Assembly: GCA_937967725.1 (NCBI GenBank)
Contig: CALBSY010000029.1
Span: forward strand, 1-7,267
Source: an uncultured Alphaproteobacteria bacterium
GTDB lineage: Bacteria; Pseudomonadota; Alphaproteobacteria; Caulobacterales; Aquidulcibacteraceae
Length of the DNA stretch: 7,267 bases
Direction: 5' to 3'
Part shown: piece after piece, positions 1 to 5,629 of the stretch
Layout: each line of letters starts with the position of its first letter
How positions within the stretch are numbered: the first letter of the stretch is position 1
The notes under the pieces: generated by a model
Told to the model about the DNA's origin: nothing
Database searches by the model: none
What the model saw: the letters and a program-made list of their open reading frames with translations, nothing else
Position numbers and translations under genes: made by a program

Positions 1-57
1 TTGGCTCCCGCCCCGTGGATTTGGTTTGGGCGGCGCAGCCTGAAGAGCGCTAGGGCG
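1..57. other. Non-coding left edge with partial hairpin sequence
   Basis: No gene is supported here beyond the end of the minus-strand protease gene. The first 12 bases (TTGGCTCCCGCC) closely resemble the loop and 3' arm of the hairpin that follows the flagellin at the other end of the window. The window may therefore begin inside a terminator hairpin of a gene lying to the left. An imperfect long inverted repeat is also visible: GGCT at 3-6 with AGCC at 37-40, and CCGCCC at 8-13 with GGGCGG at 28-33. Neither has a T-tract. The missing left flank prevents a firm call. Confidence 0.25.
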
Positions 58-59
58 CT
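46..59 (-). terminator. Possible weak terminator hairpin of the minus-strand operon
   Basis: A perfect 5-bp inverted repeat (AGCGC at 46-50, GCGCT at 55-59) with a 4-nt loop overlaps the TAG stop codon of the protease gene. It lies where transcription of the minus-strand operon would end. On the minus strand it is followed by CTTCAGG rather than a run of T, so it is not a typical intrinsic terminator. It may be coincidental in GC-rich DNA. Confidence 0.2.
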
Positions 60-1152
60 ACTTACCCGATGGCGATGCCGTCTCGTTCACGCCGATATCT
101 CGCACCGGAACGCTGATCTGCATCTGCCGCCCGTCACGTTCGACCGTGAGATTTACTTCGCCGCCGACACCTACGCGGTCGAGCGTTCCGGTGAGATCGG
201 CGAGCCGCCGCACTGGCGCGCCTTCTGCTTGCACGATTACATCCCCCAGTACGCCGCGTTGTGGATCGGTGCCGCGCAGGCCCGCTTGTGACGCCGGCCC
301 GCCCGCGGAGGTCTGCCAAATCAGCACTCCTTCGACGCCGAGCCGCGCGGCGACCGCCTGATCGGCGGCGAGAATGCCTATGCCGGCGATGGGTGCGCGC
401 CCATTTTCGATCAGTTGCGGTACGACGCGTCGCACGGTGTCGATCGGCACGGCGAAACCCACGCCTGCATAGGCGCCGGAGGGCGAATAGATTGCTGTCG
501 TCACGCCGATGACGCGGCCCGCGCTGTCCAGGAGCGGCCCGCCTGAATTACCGGGATTGATCGCCGCGTCGGTCTGAATCACGTCGGCTATTTCGCGGCC
601 TTCCTGCGTCGGCAGCTGCCGTCCCAGCGCGCTGACGATGCCTGACGTAATGGTCTGGTCAAAGCCGAATGGATTGCCGATCGCAAACGTCGCCTGCCCG
701 ACTTGCAAATCGGCCGATGTGCCTATCGCGAGCGGCGGCGCATTGTCGGGCCGGCGCGCGAGGCGCAGCACCGCGATGTCGTATTGCGGCGCCCGGCCGA
801 TCACTTCGGCCTGGATCTCTTCCCCGCCGGGCATGCGCACGACGATCTCCGGCGCCTGCACGACGTGGTTGTTGGTCACAACATGCCCGGCCTCATCCCA
901 GATGAAGCCGGTGCCGCCGCCGATTTGTTCGATGCCGCGCGCGCTGCGTCCGCCGCTGATTACCAGCACCACGGAAGGGGAGGCGGATTGGAAGATGGCG
1001 ATCGTCGCCTGTTCGCTCTCAGCCAATGTGCCGCGCGCCTGCACGACGCGCGGATCCAATTCACCGGATTGCGTCTCGCCCTGGACTGCTGGCTGACAGG
1101 CCGCGGCTATCGACGCCGCGCTGGCCGCAACAATTCGCACAAGCTTCTGCAT
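58..1152 (-). CDS. HtrA/Deg-type trypsin-like serine protease with one PDZ domain, probable lipoprotein
   Basis: This is an envelope serine protease or chaperone-protease of the HtrA/Deg family, 364 residues. From the ATG at 1152 the N-terminus is a short basic and hydrophobic signal ending in IAAAC, a lipobox-like site with Cys19 as the predicted lipidated residue. The protease domain covers about residues 45-240 and its triad is intact: His96 in VTNNHVV, Asp125 in YDIAVLRL, and Ser203 in NPGNSGGPL. A single C-terminal PDZ domain covers about residues 250-350, with ASQAGLRG and GDVIVQAEG typical of Deg PDZ domains. One PDZ domain makes it closer to DegS in layout than to two-PDZ DegP. I chose the ATG at 1152 over the one at 1158 because GGGAG at 1159-1163 lies 6 nt before it but abuts the other. 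It follows the VWA gene by about 50 nt and is probably the last gene of the operon. HtrA proteases usually act on misfolded or regulatory envelope proteins; its substrate here is unknown. Confidence 0.93.
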   Translation of the reverse strand: MQKLVRIVAASAASIAAACQPAVQGETQSGELDPRVVQARGTLAESEQATIAIFQSASPSVVLVISGGRSARGIEQIGGGTGFIWDEAGHVVTNNHVVQAPEIVVRMPGGEEIQAEVIGRAPQYDIAVLRLARRPDNAPPLAIGTSADLQVGQATFAIGNPFGFDQTITSGIVSALGRQLPTQEGREIADVIQTDAAINPGNSGGPLLDSAGRVIGVTTAIYSPSGAYAGVGFAVPIDTVRRVVPQLIENGRAPIAGIGILAADQAVAARLGVEGVLIWQTSAGGPASQAGLRGTDPQRGVLGDVIVQAEGAPVRRLADLTGTLDRVGVGGEVNLTVERDGRQMQISVPVRDIGVNETASPSGK

Positions 1153-1158
1153 GAGCAT

Positions 1159-1163
1159 CTCCC
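1159..1163 (-). promoter_or_regulatory. Shine-Dalgarno site for the HtrA-like gene
   Basis: On the minus strand this reads GGGAG. It is 6 nt before the ATG at 1152 and directly adjacent to the ATG at 1158, so it supports the downstream start and a protein two residues shorter than the longest reading frame. Confidence 0.6.
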
Positions 1164-1203
1164 GCGCGCGATGTAGCGCGGCCTTTGTGGCGATACAACG
1201 AGC

Positions 1204-2379
1204 CTAGCGGCTCAATTCTCGCATAGCGCCGTCCAAGCCTTCGATCGTCAGCGGAAACATGCGCTTGTCGCCGATAATTTCGCGCACCAATTGGATTGAG
1301 GGCGTGTGGTCCCAATGCGCGCGCGGCGTCGGATTGAGCCAGACCAGGCGCTCGTAAACGTTGGCCACGCGTTGCAGCCACAACGCGCCAGGCTCTTCGT
1401 TCCAATGCTCGACCGATCCGCCTGGATAGGTGATTTCATAGGGGCTCATGGTGGCGTCACCGACGAACACGATGCGATAGTCGTGCGGAAACTTATGCAG
1501 CACGTCCCACGTCGCCGTCTTCTCGTCGTGCCGACGGCGGTTATCTTTCCACACGCTCTCATAGAGACAATTGTGGAAGTAGAAGAAGTCCAGGTGCTTG
1601 AACTCGGCGCGCGCGGCCGAGAACAATTCCTCGCACAGCTTCACATGGCTATCCATTGACCCGCCGATATCGAGGAAGAGCAGCACCTTCACTGCGTTGC
1701 GCCGCTCGGGGCGCAGTACAATGTCGAGATATCCTTCCTTGGCGCTCTTGCTGATCGTGCCTTCGAGATCGAGTTCGTCCGGCGCCCCTGTGCGCGCGAA
1801 TTTGCGCAATCGCCGCAGCGCCACCTTGATGTTGCGCACGCCAAGCTCGACCGAGTCGTCGAGGTTCTTGTATTCGCGCTTGTCCCACACCTTAACGGCG
1901 CGGCGCTGTCCGCCTTCGCCGCCGATGCGCACGCCTTCGGGGTTGTAGCCGGAATTGCCGTAGGGACTTGTCCCGCCGGTGCCGATCCACTTGTTGCCGC
2001 CCTGGTGGCGGCCTTTCTGCTCTTCGAGCCGCTGTTTCAGCGTCTCCATCAGCTTGTCCCAACCGCCGAGCGCTTCGATCTGCGCCTTTTCTTCGTCTGT
2101 CAGGAATTTCTCGGTCAGCGCCTTGAGCCATTCGGCCGGGATTTCCGCGTCCATCGCGTCCGCCGTGTTTTCCAGGCCCTTGAACACATGCCCGAACACG
2201 CGATCGAACTTGTCGAGGTGGCGCTCGTCCTTCACCAGCGTTGCGCGCGGGAGGTAGTAGAAGTCCTCCACATTCGGCGCGATGGCGTCCTTCTTCAGCG
2301 CCTCGACCAGGATGAGATATTCTTTCAAACTGACGGGCACGCGCGCGGCGCGTAATTCGGTGAAGAAGCGTTGGAACAC
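1204..2379 (-). CDS. VWA domain protein, CoxE-like, partner of MoxR ATPase
   Basis: This is a cytoplasmic von Willebrand factor A protein of the CoxE-like group, 391 residues with no signal peptide or membrane segment. Residues 1-125 form a charged, helical N-terminal region that begins FFTELRAARVPVSLKEY, typical of the group. A Gly-rich stretch follows (about 131-157, containing WIGTGGTSPYG). The VWA domain starts near residue 228. Its metal site reads DIGGS (Asp237, Ser241), so glycine replaces the first serine of the usual DxSxS; from memory, glycine here is common in this subfamily. Asp308 in VGDAT is the likely third metal ligand. In known MoxR/VWA pairs the ATPase and VWA protein cooperate to activate or assemble other proteins, as CoxD/CoxE do for CO dehydrogenase. 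The matching MoxR gene is upstream in the same operon, two genes away. The start is GTG. There is no clear Shine-Dalgarno sequence, an in-frame TAG lies 45 nt further up, and no ATG or GTG comes earlier. Confidence 0.9.
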   Translation of the reverse strand: MFQRFFTELRAARVPVSLKEYLILVEALKKDAIAPNVEDFYYLPRATLVKDERHLDKFDRVFGHVFKGLENTADAMDAEIPAEWLKALTEKFLTDEEKAQIEALGGWDKLMETLKQRLEEQKGRHQGGNKWIGTGGTSPYGNSGYNPEGVRIGGEGGQRRAVKVWDKREYKNLDDSVELGVRNIKVALRRLRKFARTGAPDELDLEGTISKSAKEGYLDIVLRPERRNAVKVLLFLDIGGSMDSHVKLCEELFSAARAEFKHLDFFYFHNCLYESVWKDNRRRHDEKTATWDVLHKFPHDYRIVFVGDATMSPYEITYPGGSVEHWNEEPGALWLQRVANVYERLVWLNPTPRAHWDHTPSIQLVREIIGDKRMFPLTIEGLDGAMRELSR

Positions 2380-2429
2380 AACGACTATGTTAGCGCGCTC
2401 ATACGCATTCGCCAGCCGCTTCCGCTAGG

Positions 2430-3071
2430 TCAGAGCGCCTCGCGGCTCAGTTCGCTCAGCGTCGCGGTCCAGAGCAAGCCGGAAGCGATTTCGCCCTGTT
2501 GCGCCGCTTCCGGCGTGGCCGCCACGACGCTGTAGCGCAGCTTGATCGCCCAATCCCCAATGAAGGCCACGCTGGCGCGCGTGTACATCAGCGCGCCGTC
2601 CTCATCGCGCGTGACCATGAACTGGGCCGAACGCTGCGCCGGCAGTCCTTCGGACGCAATTTCCACGCTGGCCGGCAAAGCGCGTGCGTTCGGGAAACGG
2701 TGCTCGATCGCCGCCACCGCGCCTTGGAGCAATTCTTCAAGCGATGCCTCGAACGAGAAGCGCGTGGCGTAGAGTGTGATGCTCTCGGCGCCGTCGGTGC
2801 TATCGCACGCCACATCTTCGCCACGCGCCGCTTGGGGAAAGATGATGAGGCGGTTCGTATTGGCGGGACTGAGCCGGCACACCAGCCCGCTGCGCCCGTG
2901 CCGGACGACGACGAGCTGCTCATTCGGCAGCAGTTCGAATACGCCCTGCGCATTACCTTGCGCGATCAAGTCCAGCCCAAGCGCCGCCGGAGACGGCGTC
3001 TCAGCCTCCTGTGCTGTTGCTGACGCTGACAAGACCAACGAAAGCGCCACCGCGCCCAGCATCCGCCGCAT
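2430..3071 (-). CDS. Exported protein of unknown function
   Basis: I do not recognise this 213-residue protein. It begins with a clear Sec signal peptide: basic MRR, then a hydrophobic core (about residues 5-16), then ATA before QE, with predicted cleavage after Ala20. The mature part is about 193 residues, mixed alpha/beta by appearance, with no further membrane segment. It contains two cysteines (Cys65 in LVCRLS, Cys89 in VACD) that could form a disulfide in the periplasm. No catalytic motif is obvious. The start is well supported: GGGAGGAG at 3078-3085 ends 6 nt before the ATG. It lies between an exported M23-like protein and the VWA gene, with gaps of 58 and 50 nt, so it is probably co-transcribed with them. 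A periplasmic accessory role in the same process is an inference. Confidence 0.85.
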   Translation of the reverse strand: MRRMLGAVALSLVLSASATAQEAETPSPAALGLDLIAQGNAQGVFELLPNEQLVVVRHGRSGLVCRLSPANTNRLIIFPQAARGEDVACDSTDGAESITLYATRFSFEASLEELLQGAVAAIEHRFPNARALPASVEIASEGLPAQRSAQFMVTRDEDGALMYTRASVAFIGDWAIKLRYSVVAATPEAAQQGEIASGLLWTATLSELSREAL

Positions 3072-3077
3072 GGCTCA

Positions 3078-3085
3078 CTCCTCCC
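3078..3085 (-). promoter_or_regulatory. Strong Shine-Dalgarno site for the unknown exported protein
   Basis: On the minus strand this reads GGGAGGAG with a 6-nt spacer to the ATG at 3071. It is the strongest ribosome binding site in the minus-strand operon and fixes the start upstream of the signal peptide. The second ATG, at 3062, would lose the basic N-terminus. Confidence 0.75.
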
Positions 3086-3129
3086 GTTGGCAGTCTAGGA
3101 ACGCATTTCGCAGGTGTCGACGCCCAGAC

Positions 3130-3783
3130 TCACTGCGGCTCGGCGATCGCTGTTTCGCCCGGCAGCAGGCGACGTCCATGGGCGGCGAGATCGAGCAACA
3201 ATGGCGTAGGGTCGAGCACGCGCGCTGGGCGCGCGTCTTGGTAACGCCACGCTGAATTGCGCGTAGCGCTAGGGGTGTAGGTTTCGAAGTGGAGCTGCCT
3301 GGTGTCGCTGATCTCGCCGATCTCCGTTCCGCCTTGCACGACGTCGCCTACGCTGAGTCCGCGGTCGCGCAGCGAGGTCACGCGGATTTCGCCATAATTC
3401 GCAACGTAGCCGACGTGGCCCACGATCAGCGCGTAGCTCATCTCACCCGTGCTGGCGCGGAGAAACGGATAGAAATTGAGGATGCGCCCATCTTCGATCG
3501 CGACAACCGCGTCGCCCGCCCGCGCGAATAGATCGACGCCGACATGGCGTCGGGTTGGATTGTCTAGCCGCGAAACAGGGCGCGGCGCGCTGAAACAGCG
3601 TAGACGCAAGCAATCCGGCGCTGCCGACACGACGTTCCAATCCTCACGCGCGGTCACCACGGGCCAGTATCGGATCGCCGCGCTGCTGCGTGCCGCCGGC
3701 GCGTCGATGACGATGTCAGCGTGAGAAGCAGGCGCACTGGCGAGGCCGGTGAGGGCGGCGAGTAGGGAGCGGCGAGTGGGCAC
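3130..3783 (-). CDS. Exported M23/LytM-like domain protein with altered catalytic residues
   Basis: This 217-residue exported protein carries a peptidase M23 (LytM-like) fold signature. The N-terminus PTRRSLLAAL followed by a short hydrophobic stretch and ASHA before DI suggests a signal peptide, possibly Tat-type because of the paired arginines, cleaved near residue 22. The M23 domain covers about residues 75-170. HVGVDL supplies His80 and Asp84 and QLHFE supplies His165, so all three zinc ligands are present. The two catalytic histidines of active LytM-type enzymes appear replaced: YGEI (Glu132) stands where YxHL is usual, and Gln163 stands where the first His of HLHFE is usual. The hydrolase may therefore be inactive or mechanistically different. 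Related proteins with YGE and MLHFE-like motifs exist as far as I recall. The likely role is cell wall binding or regulation of murein hydrolysis. The start is GTG, without a clear Shine-Dalgarno sequence and preceded by a palindrome at 3786-3800. It begins 41 nt after the MoxR gene. Confidence 0.82.
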   Translation of the reverse strand: MPTRRSLLAALTGLASAPASHADIVIDAPAARSSAAIRYWPVVTAREDWNVVSAAPDCLRLRCFSAPRPVSRLDNPTRRHVGVDLFARAGDAVVAIEDGRILNFYPFLRASTGEMSYALIVGHVGYVANYGEIRVTSLRDRGLSVGDVVQGGTEIGEISDTRQLHFETYTPSATRNSAWRYQDARPARVLDPTPLLLDLAAHGRRLLPGETAIAEPQ

Positions 3784-3785
3784 GT

Positions 3786-3800
3786 GCGCGAGTCTCGCGC
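3786..3800. repeat. 15-bp palindrome immediately before the GTG start of the M23-like gene
   Basis: GCGCGAG at 3786-3792 and CTCGCGC at 3794-3800 are perfect reverse complements around one central base. The palindrome ends 2 nt before the GTG start, where a Shine-Dalgarno site would be expected and none is seen. It could be a DNA-binding site, or in RNA a 5-bp GC hairpin with a 5-nt loop affecting translation. In GC-rich DNA it could also be chance. Confidence 0.4.
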
Positions 3801-3824
3801 GCGCCTGCGGCGCAAATTTGACGC

Positions 3825-4682
3825 TCAGCCTGCGCCGCCGCGTTGCTCGCGCCGGGCGAGGAAGGCGAGGCGCTCGAACAGCATAACATCGGCTTCGTTC
3901 TTCAGTAATGCGCCCGCAAGCGGCGGAATGAGCTTGCCCGGATCGCGTTGCTTCAGCGTTTCCGGATCGACGTCATCGGTCAGCAGCAGCTTCAGCCAAT
4001 CGAGAAGCTCGCTCGTGCTCGGCTTCTTCTTCAGTCCCGGCACCTTGCGCATGTCGTAGAAAATCTTCAGCGCTTCATTGACCAGGAGCGTCTTCACGCC
4101 GGGAAAATGCGATTCCACAATGGCGCGCATCGTCTCGTCGTCGGGAAATCGGATGTAGTGAAAAAAGCAGCGCCGTAGGAAGGCGTCCGGCAATTCCTTC
4201 TCGTTGTTCGACGTGATCATCACGATTGGGCGCTGCGACGCCTTCACCGTGCGGTCCAGTTCGTAGACGTAGAACTCCATCCGATCGAGTTCCTGCAGCA
4301 GATCGTTCGGAAACTCGATGTCGGCCTTGTCGATCTCGTCGATCAACAGGATTGGCCGCTCGGCGCTCTCAAACGCTTCCCACAATTTTCCGCGTTTGAT
4401 GTAGTTGGCGATGTCAGTGGCGCGTTCGTCGCCGAGTTGGCTGTCGCGCAGCCGCATCACCGCGTCATATTCGTAGAGGCCCTGAATTGCCTTCGTCGTC
4501 GACTTGATGTGCCACTCGATCAGCGGCGCGCCGCGGGCCTTGGCCACGTCAGTTCCGACCGTGGTCTTGCCGGCGCCGCGGTCGCCCTTCACCAGCAGCG
4601 GTCGCTCCAGCGTGATCGCCGCATTGACGGCGACCTTCAGGTCTTCCGTAGCGACATAGTCCTTAGTGCCTTCGAACCGCAT
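3825..4682 (-). CDS. MoxR-family AAA+ ATPase
   Basis: This is a cytoplasmic AAA+ ATPase of the MoxR family, 285 residues from the ATG. Numbered from that ATG, Walker A is GDRGAGKT (33-40), Walker B is ILLIDE (111-116), sensor 1 lies in ITSNN (Asn159), and an arginine pair in AFLRRCF (170-171) could supply the Arg finger. The lid region includes PGLKKKPSTSELLDWLKLL, strongly typical of this subgroup, and IPPLAGALLKNE near the end. Length is normal for MoxR. These ATPases use ATP to remodel or activate partner complexes together with a VWA protein, and one is encoded downstream in the same operon. The ATG at 4682 is preferred to the GTG at 4688 because AGGAG at 4688-4692 lies 5 nt before the ATG and overlaps the GTG. 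It is the first gene of the minus-strand operon and diverges from flbT. Confidence 0.95.
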   Translation of the reverse strand: MRFEGTKDYVATEDLKVAVNAAITLERPLLVKGDRGAGKTTVGTDVAKARGAPLIEWHIKSTTKAIQGLYEYDAVMRLRDSQLGDERATDIANYIKRGKLWEAFESAERPILLIDEIDKADIEFPNDLLQELDRMEFYVYELDRTVKASQRPIVMITSNNEKELPDAFLRRCFFHYIRFPDDETMRAIVESHFPGVKTLLVNEALKIFYDMRKVPGLKKKPSTSELLDWLKLLLTDDVDPETLKQRDPGKLIPPLAGALLKNEADVMLFERLAFLARREQRGGAG

Positions 4683-4687
4683 CTGCA

Positions 4688-4708
4688 CTCCTGACGTTTC
4701 GCATCAGG
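4688..4708 (-). promoter_or_regulatory. MoxR-gene Shine-Dalgarno site within an inverted repeat
   Basis: On the minus strand CCTGA (4704-4708) pairs with TCAGG (4690-4694) across a 9-nt loop. The right arm includes three of the five bases of the AGGAG Shine-Dalgarno sequence (4688-4692), which lies 5 nt before the ATG at 4682. The stem is only 5 bp, so an effect on translation is possible but unproven. Confidence 0.4.
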
Positions 4709-4753
4709 AATAGAGGCTGCTGCTGCGACGATGCAAGCGCGGGCAATATCCCG

Positions 4754-4781
4754 TTAACCTTACGGGGCGAGTCTCTACACT
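4754..4781 (+). promoter_or_regulatory. Candidate promoter for flbT-flaF
   Basis: TTAACC at 4754-4759 and TACACT at 4776-4781 are 16 nt apart. Each matches four of six bases of the housekeeping sigma -35 and -10 consensus, and they lie 33 nt before the flbT start. TTAACC also resembles a half-site of the cell-cycle regulator CtrA, but no full TTAA-N7-TTAA site is present. No sigma-54 element is seen. The rest of the 132-nt divergent gap shows no stronger promoter in either direction. Confidence 0.3.
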
Positions 4782-4788
4782 CGATGGA

Positions 4789-4804
4789 CTCCCAGAACCG
4801 GGAG
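4789..4804 (+). promoter_or_regulatory. Hairpin overlapping the flbT Shine-Dalgarno site
   Basis: CTCCC (4789-4793) and GGGAG (4800-4804) form a perfect 5-bp stem with a 6-nt loop. The right arm is part of the flbT ribosome binding site GGGAGGAG (4800-4807), which lies 7 nt before the ATG. Folding would partly hide it. FlbT is itself an RNA-acting regulator, so autoregulation is conceivable. Confidence 0.35.
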
Positions 4805-4814
4805 GAGAGGGCCC

Positions 4815-5246
4815 ATGCCGCTGAAGCTGTCGTTGCGTCCGGGCGAGAAATTCGTCGTCAATGGCGCTGTCGTTCAAAATGGCGACCGCCGCGCCGCGCT
4901 GGTGCTGCAGAATAAGGCCTCGGTCCTGCGCGAGAAGGACATCATGCAGCCCGATGAGGCCGACACCCCGGCCAAGCGCATCTACTTTCCGATCATGCTC
5001 ATGTATCTCGACGATATCGGTCGCGACAAAGCCTATGCCGAGTTCGCCGCCCGTCTGGCCGAGTTCATGGGAGCGGTGCGCGATCCCGCGGTTCTGGCCG
5101 AATGCATCGGCGTTTCCAAAGAAGTAATGGGCGGCGAGTACTACCGGGCGCTCATGCGCTGCCGGAAGCTGATAATTTATGAGGCCGAGCGGCTGGGGTT
5201 AAGGGATGTCGATCAAAGCGTACCAGCGCGCGGCCACGCAGGCTGA
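4815..5246 (+). CDS. FlbT, post-transcriptional regulator of flagellin
   Basis: FlbT, 143 residues, is a small cytoplasmic regulator found in alphaproteobacteria. In Caulobacter it binds the 5' untranslated region of flagellin mRNA and limits its translation and stability until the hook-basal body is ready. Family signatures seen here are an N-terminal LKLSLRPGEKFVVNGAVV (residues 3-20), VLREKDIM (37-44), and TPAKRIYFPIMLMYLD (51-66). A helical C-terminal half contains GGEYYRALMRCRKLIIYE (106-123). Length is normal. The ATG is preceded by GGGAGGAG with good spacing. The last 41 nt overlap flaF in a different frame, so the two are probably translationally coupled. The likely target flagellin is encoded about 500 nt downstream. 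Confidence 0.95.
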   Translation: MPLKLSLRPGEKFVVNGAVVQNGDRRAALVLQNKASVLREKDIMQPDEADTPAKRIYFPIMLMYLDDIGRDKAYAEFAARLAEFMGAVRDPAVLAECIGVSKEVMGGEYYRALMRCRKLIIYEAERLGLRDVDQSVPARGHAG

Positions 5247-5553
5247 AGCGCCCAGGGAGCTGGAGTACCGGGCGTTCGGTCAAGTGACCGCCCATCTCTT
5301 GCGCGTCAAGGAGGAGAGCGCCCCAACACCCGTGGTCGCCGAGGCCATCGACGCTAATCGTCGTCTTTGGAACGTGCTCGCCGCCGACTGCTCAGCGCCG
5401 GAGAACCAACTTCCGTTGGCCTTACGCGGCCAGATCATCTCGTTGGCGCTCTGGGTGGCGCGCTATTCCAGCGAGGTGCTGCGCGACGGCGCTGACCTTG
5501 AGCCCTTAATCGACATCAATCGCACCATGATGGAAGGCTTGGCCGCGCGCTGA
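5206..5553 (+). CDS. FlaF, flagellin-associated regulator
   Basis: FlaF, 115 residues, is an alphaproteobacterial protein needed for flagellin synthesis and export. In Caulobacter it associates with flagellins and acts opposite to FlbT. The whole protein fits the family: N-terminal AYQRAATQAEAPRELEYRAF (5-24), RLWNVLAADC near the middle, and LPLALRGQIISLALWV before a C-terminal region ending DINRTMMEGL. It has no signal peptide or membrane segment and is mostly helical. The start codon lies inside flbT, overlapping it by 41 nt. GGGG at 5195-5198 lies 7 nt before the ATG, while AAGGG directly abuts it. Coupling to flbT translation would keep the two antagonists in proportion, which is an inference. 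Confidence 0.93.
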   Translation: MSIKAYQRAATQAEAPRELEYRAFGQVTAHLLRVKEESAPTPVVAEAIDANRRLWNVLAADCSAPENQLPLALRGQIISLALWVARYSSEVLRDGADLEPLIDINRTMMEGLAAR

Positions 5554-5556
5554 GCT

Positions 5557-5571
5557 CGGCAATTTTTGCCG
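5557..5571 (+). terminator. Hairpin just after flaF, possible terminator
   Basis: CGGCAA (5557-5562) and TTGCCG (5566-5571) form a perfect 6-bp stem with a TTT loop, 3 nt after the flaF stop codon. No T-tract follows (GCTAGAATC). It could be a weak terminator of flbT-flaF, a processing site, or a symmetric binding site near the flagellin promoter. Confidence 0.4.
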
Positions 5572-5596
5572 GCTAGAATCGTTTCGGCGCTGACCA

Positions 5597-5605
5597 GTTA
5601 TTAAC
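5597..5605. repeat. Short palindrome GTTATTAAC in the flagellin upstream region
   Basis: This 9-bp perfect inverted repeat around one base lies about 25 nt before the first leader hairpin, where a flagellin promoter or operator would be expected. It includes TTAAC, also seen at 4754 and 5718. I find no convincing sigma-54, sigma-28 or housekeeping promoter here: TAGAAT at 5574-5579 resembles a -10 box but has no -35 partner. A regulatory role is only a possibility. Confidence 0.25.
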
Positions 5606-5629
5606 CGCCCGCCCTTACAAACAATCGCA

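Noticed and set aside
703..1176. Plus-strand open frame opposite the HtrA-like gene
   Set aside because: The composition is rich in Arg, Ala and His with no family resemblance, while the minus strand has a full protease triad and PDZ domain.
2385..2406. Tiny upstream open frame (MSALT) before the VWA gene
   Set aside because: It has only five codons and no ribosome binding site of its own, so it is most likely chance.
4683..4688. GTG at 4688 as the MoxR-gene start
   Set aside because: The Shine-Dalgarno AGGAG overlaps this GTG, while the ATG at 4682 has a normal 5-nt spacer and matches the usual MRFEGT start of the family.
4743..4760. Full CtrA binding site in the divergent region
   Set aside because: Only TTAACC is present. 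The second TTAA half at 7-nt spacing is missing.
5556..5569. Sigma-54 promoter from GGC...TTGC after flaF
   Set aside because: The spacing between the GG and GC elements is 8 nt instead of the required 10, and the sequence is better explained as a hairpin.
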